A stretch of 64,000 nt of DNA from Crocodylus rhombifer. Its lineage: Eukaryota > Chordata > Crocodylia > Crocodylidae. The notes beneath the pieces are model-generated. The model was not told the origin of the DNA and searched no databases. It saw only the letters and a program-made list of their open reading frames with translations. Positions 59,672 to 64,000 of the stretch are shown here, piece by piece; positions within the stretch are counted from its first letter, which is position 1; each line of letters starts with the position of its first letter. The stretch spans positions 310,001-374,000 of the forward strand of contig JAVSML010024326.1 of assembly GCA_038503035.1 (NCBI GenBank), given 5' to 3'. A program made the position numbers and the translations under genes.

Positions 59672-60694
59672 CCCCCTTTGTACATTTACCTTCTGCATGT
59701 TGATTTAACAGAAGCCCCTTCTTGCCTGCACACCACCCTACACCCCATTTTGTGCATTCCTTTTTCTAAGCATTGGCATAGATCTAGTCCACTCATTGCG
59801 TGGGTGTGGCAAGGCTCAGAGCAAACCAGATACCTGAAATGGCTTTCTGTAGGAGAAACCTAGAAACTACATCTACTTATCAATTAAGGTCAGTGTCACT
59901 AAAGAAAACAAAAGAACTAAAATATCCACTTCGAAGCCTGTAAATATATCCTGGTGCTAACCTAACTCGCTTACTGTCCCCAATAGCCTTTGATCCTCAC
60001 TACCTCACTTTGCATTTTTATACATTTCTCACAGTGCATTTTAATATTTGATCTGTCTCACCTTTACCATGGCATTTTGTATTTTATCTTTTGTACTTTT
60101 AAACCCCTAAGGAATGTACTCCCTGTAGAATGAAGTTACACCCTGGACCATTGTGAAAAACTGCATTGAAATTGTAATTGTAAAGTGATAAGATCTGCTA
60201 TATTGGGCTGGTCCCCCTTGAGTGAATGCAAGTGTATAATGATCAGTAGGCAATTAGATGACAATAGCCTAGCCAGAGGAACTTACCATTACAAAACACT
60301 ACTCTACAAGCCATTTTAGGCAGTGAGGCATGACCTTTAGTGGCATCCTCTCATCCAGCACCTGAGCTACTGAGACAGAAGGGCAAGCAGGCAACCTCCT
60401 TCTGGAGAAGACATCACCTTGAAGGAAGCTGACCATTGACAGCAGACTCTAGGACCTCAGATAGGTAGACAGACTGACACCAGTGCTCTCACAATCACTA
60501 CAGCAGCTATTATACGCTATACTACATGGGTTTAAATGAGTGTGTGTGTGTGTGTGTGTGTGCATGCACATGTGTGCTAAGATGTCCAGTACCCCTCATA
60601 ACTCCAAGCTTGCATGTATGATTTTATTGGTAACTTTACATACTGTACAATAAATTAGAATTCATTATGATCCCATGAGTTGGTCCTTTGTAGT
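59672..60694. mobile_element. unclassified 1.02-kb insertion in CR1-6 with possible 7-bp TSD
   Basis: CR1 homology stops at 59671 and resumes at about 60702. CAGAAAG precedes the insert (59665-59671) and follows it (60695-60701), each preceded by GTAG or GTAGT. The insert has AATAAA near 60650, a (TG)11 tract, and no coding frame. Its ends (CCCCCTTTGTACA and GGTCCTTTGTAGT) are not TG...CA and not inverted. It could be a solo LTR with misjudged ends, or a SINE or processed transcript. Confidence 0.55.
60541..60562. repeat. (TG)11 microsatellite
   Basis: Eleven uninterrupted TG dinucleotides, inside the insertion in CR1-6. Confidence 0.95.
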
Positions 60695-61389
60695 CAGAAA
60701 GTGGGCAATAAACTGAATATGAACCAGCAGCATGCCCTTGTTGTGAAGAGGGTTAAGGGCATACTGGGTTGCGTTGGTACATGTGTTTCCAGTAGGTCAA
60801 GGGAAGCGATTATTCCCCTTTATTCAGCACTGATGAGGCCACATCTGGAGTACTGTGTTCAGTATTGGGCCCCCCACTACAGAAAGGATCTAGACAAATA
60901 AGAGAGGGTCCAGCAGAGAGCAAAAAAATGGTGAGGGGGCTGGAGGACGTGGCTTATGAGGAAAGACTGAGGAAACTGGGCTTACTTAGTCTAGAGAAGA
61001 GGAAACCAAGAGGGGATTTAATAGTCTTCAACTCCCTGAAGAGAAGGGTGAAAGAGGATGGAGCTAGACTGTTCTCAGTGGTGGCAGAGGACACAACAAG
61101 GAGCAATGGTCTTGTGTTGTATCAAGGGAAGTTTAGGTTAGATATTAGAAATAATTTTCTTACTAGGAGGGTAGTAAAACAGTGGGACAGGTTACCCAGA
61201 AAGGTGGTGGAAGCATTGGAGGTTTTTAAGATGCAGCTAGACAAAATTTTGGCTGGAATGATCTAGTTGTGGGTGGTCCTGCTTTGAGCAGGCGGTTGGA
61301 CTAGATGACATCCTAAGGTCCCTTCCAACCCTAATTTTCTATGATTTCACGATTTTATGCCCCCATGAAATGGGGCTCATTTGAGTGCT

Positions 61390-62240
61390 CACTGGGGCAG
61401 CCAGTAGTGGCACATTTCCCTGCTGTCCCTTGTCCTGTCCTAGTGGCTGCTCATTGTTCACACCCCTTGAGTTCCAGAGAGTGGAGGAGGAAAGCCCTGG
61501 CCCACCCCAAGAGAGCCTCCTGCCTTGGGCCCACTCTGGCAAGCCCTACTCACTGAGTTACCAAACACCCTTGTACATTTCTGAACTGTGGTTACTAGTG
61601 GTTAACTGAAATTTTCCCATGGTCATTCCTGGAAACACGGAGATTGGCTGGCCAGGTCACAGGGCGTAGACTGGCCTGGGAGTGCAAGCTAGAGAGAATG
61701 GGGGAAAAGAAGGCAAGGGCCTGGATTGGGCTTTTCCACCCTGGGCAGCTCAGTGGAGCAGGAGGGACAGCACCCACATCTTTTCCTGGCCAGCTGTCCA
61801 TGGCTGGAGCAGCTGGTGGCAGCACATTTCCGTGCCAGCCCCCAGCCCATCCTAGTGGATGTTCACTACCTGTCCCCTTCCCCTGGCCCATCTTGAACCA
61901 TGGGGAGTGGAGGAAAGCCCAAGGTTGGAGCTTCAGCCCTCAGCCACCTGTGGCTGGCGCTTCAAGTGGTGGCACGTTTTCCTGCCAAACCCCAGCCTGT
62001 CCCAGAGGCTGCTCACTGCCCACCATCACTGAGCCCTGGGGAGTGGAGGAGAACCCTGGGTAATGGAGGAGAGCCCTGGCTTCCCCAAACAGTCCCCAGA
62101 CCCTGCACCCCAAGCCACCAGACACCCTTGTACATTTCAGAAAAAACCACTGTAATTGTTACTAGCGCTTAACTGAAAATTTCCCTAGGCTGCTCCTGGC
62201 AGCATGGAGGCTGGCTGGCCAGGTCAGAGGGCATGAACTG
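61390..62240. repeat. complex tandem duplication with about 557-bp period and inner sub-repeat
   Basis: A segment starting CACCCTTGTACATTTC occurs at 61569 and 62126 (offset 557). It continues through GTTACTAG-G-TTAACTGAAA-TTTCCC and GGCTGGCCAGGTCA in both copies. A second motif, GTGGCACATTTCCCTGC-like, followed by a CCCAGCC..TCCTAGTGGCTGCTCA phrase, occurs three times, near 61397, 61808 and 61960. The array is GC-rich in contrast to its flanks. Frames through it are not coding. Confidence 0.75.
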
Positions 62241-62822
62241 GTCCAGGAGTGGGGGATAAAGGGAAGGTTGGGGTGTGGGAGGGAACAGAACAAGGCAGGG
62301 CGGCATACCAGATCCTCATGATGTGGAATGTATCTCCCCCAAAAGCACCTCCCCTCACTGCTCACAGCTCCCAGCCACCCTGGGAAACACGATCCACACC
62401 CCCCACATTCCAATCCCAAATCCCAATTTATTAAATTTTTTTTATTTATCTTTCAGTGGCTGACTTCCTTGATTTTACCACTCTTCGCCTACCCCCATTT
62501 CCTTTCTACCACCCATTTAATTACCCACCTCCTTCCCATTGACTTTCTGCCTTCCAACATCATGCTTCTGCCCACTCAACCCATCTCTCTGACACCCTGC
62601 CACCTTCCTCCCCCACCCTCCCCACACACACCTAGAGCAGGGTTAGAAGACTGTCTTGGCTTACCAGCCTTCTAGTGCAAAGTCATAGCTGTGCAGGTGA
62701 TGGACAGTTAGACAATGTTTTTAGCTTTAACACATGACTGCTCCAAATATTAGCTAGCACTAACACTATCAACTTTTGAGAAGTTCAGAGTACAAGGTCC
62801 CTAGATTGAGTCAACATATTCT
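62241..62822. other. unassigned C-rich sequence
   Basis: Pyrimidine-rich plus strand (62330-62640) containing spurious frames of 60-115 codons that are low complexity (Pro/Leu/Ser). No gene. Confidence 0.5.
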
Positions 62823-63203
62823 GGACATGTCTACACAGGCATTTGTGCTGGCTTACATTTACTGCACAGGGAGTTATTGCATAGTAAGTGGGAATAGGCT
62901 GGAGTCTATACATGCAGGTGTTAAAGTGCATTAATGCTGTGTGTGGACAGACTTGGGATTAAAGTTAGTCCCAAGTCACACACACAGTGTTACTGTGCAG
63001 TAAGGTGTCTACACATGTATTACTGCACAATAACTAATAGGGTATAAATTTGATATCTGTATGATGCATTGATCAAATTTACACTAAAGTTGGCATAAAT
63101 TTCCATATTAACTGCAAAGTACAGGTGTGCACATGTAGACGTGCACCAGTACTGTACATTAATTTTGGTTACTGCACAGTAATGTGCACGTGTAGGCATG
63201 CCG
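62823..63203. mobile_element. TIR element E (381 bp) with 3-bp TSD
   Basis: Left end GGACATGTCTACACAGGCAT, right end CACGTGTAGGCATGCCG, inverted and of the A-D family. It contains several TACTGCACAGTAA words. Flanks are TCT (62820-62822) and TCT (63204-63206). Non-coding, and the shortest and cleanest member here. Confidence 0.7.
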
Positions 63204-63206
63204 TCT

Positions 63207-64000
63207 AAGTAAAACAAAGTATATGCTATTCATTTTGAAAATCTCTGGTTAAGTTTTTTTTTCCTCATAAGATAAGAATCAATTAAGCAAAAAGCTTCTA
63301 GTTAGATTGTGGCAAGTAAATAGTTCTAATTGTGTTAGGTTTATTCAATAATTCAAACGTATGATTCCATGCCAAAACTGGCAGTGATATCAATAAAACA
63401 GTAAAACCAAGCAAAAATGCTCCTGGGTCAGTGAGGCAAATTTTCATCTCTGGTCCATTTTCCCATCCTTTTGTATAGTTATTTTGGTACCACCCAGTTT
63501 CTAACAAAAGGTTGACCATGTACATCAGATATACATATATCTTGTTTTGCACGTACAATCAGTTTTATATGCAGGAGCAAAAAAACAGAGATGAAGTTGT
63601 GAACACAACTTTGGTCAGCAATAGTTTGAATAGCATTTTTCTAAACCATTTCATTATTATGTACAATTATCCTTGAATTGCACCTTTTAATGATTATCTT
63701 TGGTTTGGGGTGGCAAATTTTTTCTGAGACTCATGAATGACAGACATTGTTGCCAGAATACTGAAATCATGACAGATGGCAAGTAAATGAGGGATAAACT
63801 AACCTGCTAAATAATGTGACATGAAATTTAGCATTTAAATTCCCATCTGGAATGCCTTTACACTTAAATAGTCTTCTGGGGCTTGAGGATGGCTTTACAC
63901 AATGTGCTGCACATTTATGAGTCTGTAATGCAATTTCAAGTCCCTGGCAATGAACCTTGGCACACATGACTGCTCAACTGATATCAGAACCTCAGGGATC
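63207..64000. other. unassigned AT-rich sequence to window end
   Basis: No open frame over 90 codons and no recognisable repeat. Confidence 0.6.

Larger units (their letters stand above)
58720..61266 (+). pseudogene. CR1-6 ORF2, RT and C-terminal region
   Basis: Pieces: an RT start around 58760-58920 broken by a TAG; the frame 58923-59324 with LVPIFKKGKKEGPENCRPVS, GFIKGKSCLNNQIGFSDEVT and VIYLDFSKASDMV (motif A); and the frame 59267-59863 with CTLSKFADDTKLEGV, where the FADD catalytic motif is intact. After the insertion, the frame 60680-60901 reads VGNKLNMNQQHALVVKRVKG, then ALMRPHLEYCVQYWAPHYRK. The frame 60865-61266 ends LTRRVVKQWDRLPRKVVEAL and DKILAGMI. It is a dead copy because of frameshifts and the insertion. 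Confidence 0.85.
58681..61350 (+). mobile_element. CR1-6: 5'-truncated CR1 split by a 1-kb insertion
   Basis: A plus-strand CR1 beginning inside the pre-RT region (about 58.68 kb) and ending with the CR1 tail GGACTAGATGACATCCTAAG, then TTTCTATGATTTCACGATTT, near 61350. It is interrupted at 59672-60694. Its protein sequence differs from CR1-1 and CR1-3 and is closer to CR1 types with the KGRFRLDIRNN-F ending, so it is a different subfamily. Confidence 0.85.

Noticed and set aside
62328..62675. A 115-codon Pro/Leu-rich plus-strand frame
   Set aside because: Pyrimidine-rich low-complexity sequence with no domain, splice context or repeat homology.
1..64000. tRNA-derived SINEs, tRNA or rRNA genes
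   Set aside because: No cloverleaf-like A/B box pair or rRNA sequence was recognised by reading. A covariance-model scan would be decisive and was not possible.

Overview
This window is vertebrate nuclear DNA, most likely from a sauropsid with a CR1-rich genome (crocodilian or turtle). The evidence is its composition: at least six CR1 LINE copies, hAT elements with 8-bp target-site duplications (TSDs), solo LTRs with 5-bp TSDs, a gamma-type endogenous retrovirus (ERV), a Tx1-clade LINE, short inverted-repeat elements and long AT-rich unique stretches. I found no exon, tRNA, rRNA or CRISPR array that I can assign to a host gene. The window reads as intergenic or intronic sequence, and almost every long reading frame belongs to a dead mobile element. 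Species assignment is inference from repeat content only.

Layout. 0-2 kb: unassigned. 2.0-5.1 kb: CR1-1 (+), the best preserved LINE, with only two in-frame TGA codons in its ORF2. 7.2-8.4 kb: terminal-inverted-repeat (TIR) element A. 13.4-13.9 kb: a non-autonomous hAT, followed at 14.0-15.0 kb by LTR copy 1. 19.4-21.7 kb: TIR elements B and C. 21.75-34.8 kb: a nested stack in which an old antisense CR1 (CR1-5) was split by a small hAT, by a hAT with transposase remains (hAT-1), and by TIR element D. hAT-1 was itself split by CR1-2, and CR1-2 was split inside its ORF1 by a 948-bp solo LTR. 35.1-37.8 kb: hAT-2, a relative of hAT-1 in the opposite orientation. 38.4-41.4 kb: CR1-3 (-). 41.4-48.3 kb: a Tx1-clade LINE (-) carrying a CR1-4 fragment in its endonuclease. 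52.05-53.68 kb: a possible long LTR. 53.93-54.87 kb: solo LTR copy 2 (-). 55.4-58.3 kb: an ERV (-) with gag and pro but no pol or env. 58.7-61.35 kb: CR1-6 (+) split by a 1-kb insertion. 61.4-62.2 kb: a local tandem duplication. 62.8-63.2 kb: TIR element E.

How the parts relate. The nesting gives a relative chronology: CR1-5, then hAT-1, then CR1-2, then the LTR. The LTR family occurs three times without an internal region; two copies have perfect 5-bp TSDs. The ERV keeps a primer-binding site resembling the complement of tRNA-Arg. Over the 85 bp its two LTR pieces share, they differ at one base, so it is probably one of the younger insertions. It is disabled by an in-frame TAG in gag and by a deletion running from pro into the 3' LTR.

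Boundaries marked approximate were read by eye and may be off by tens of bases. No alignment or database search was run.
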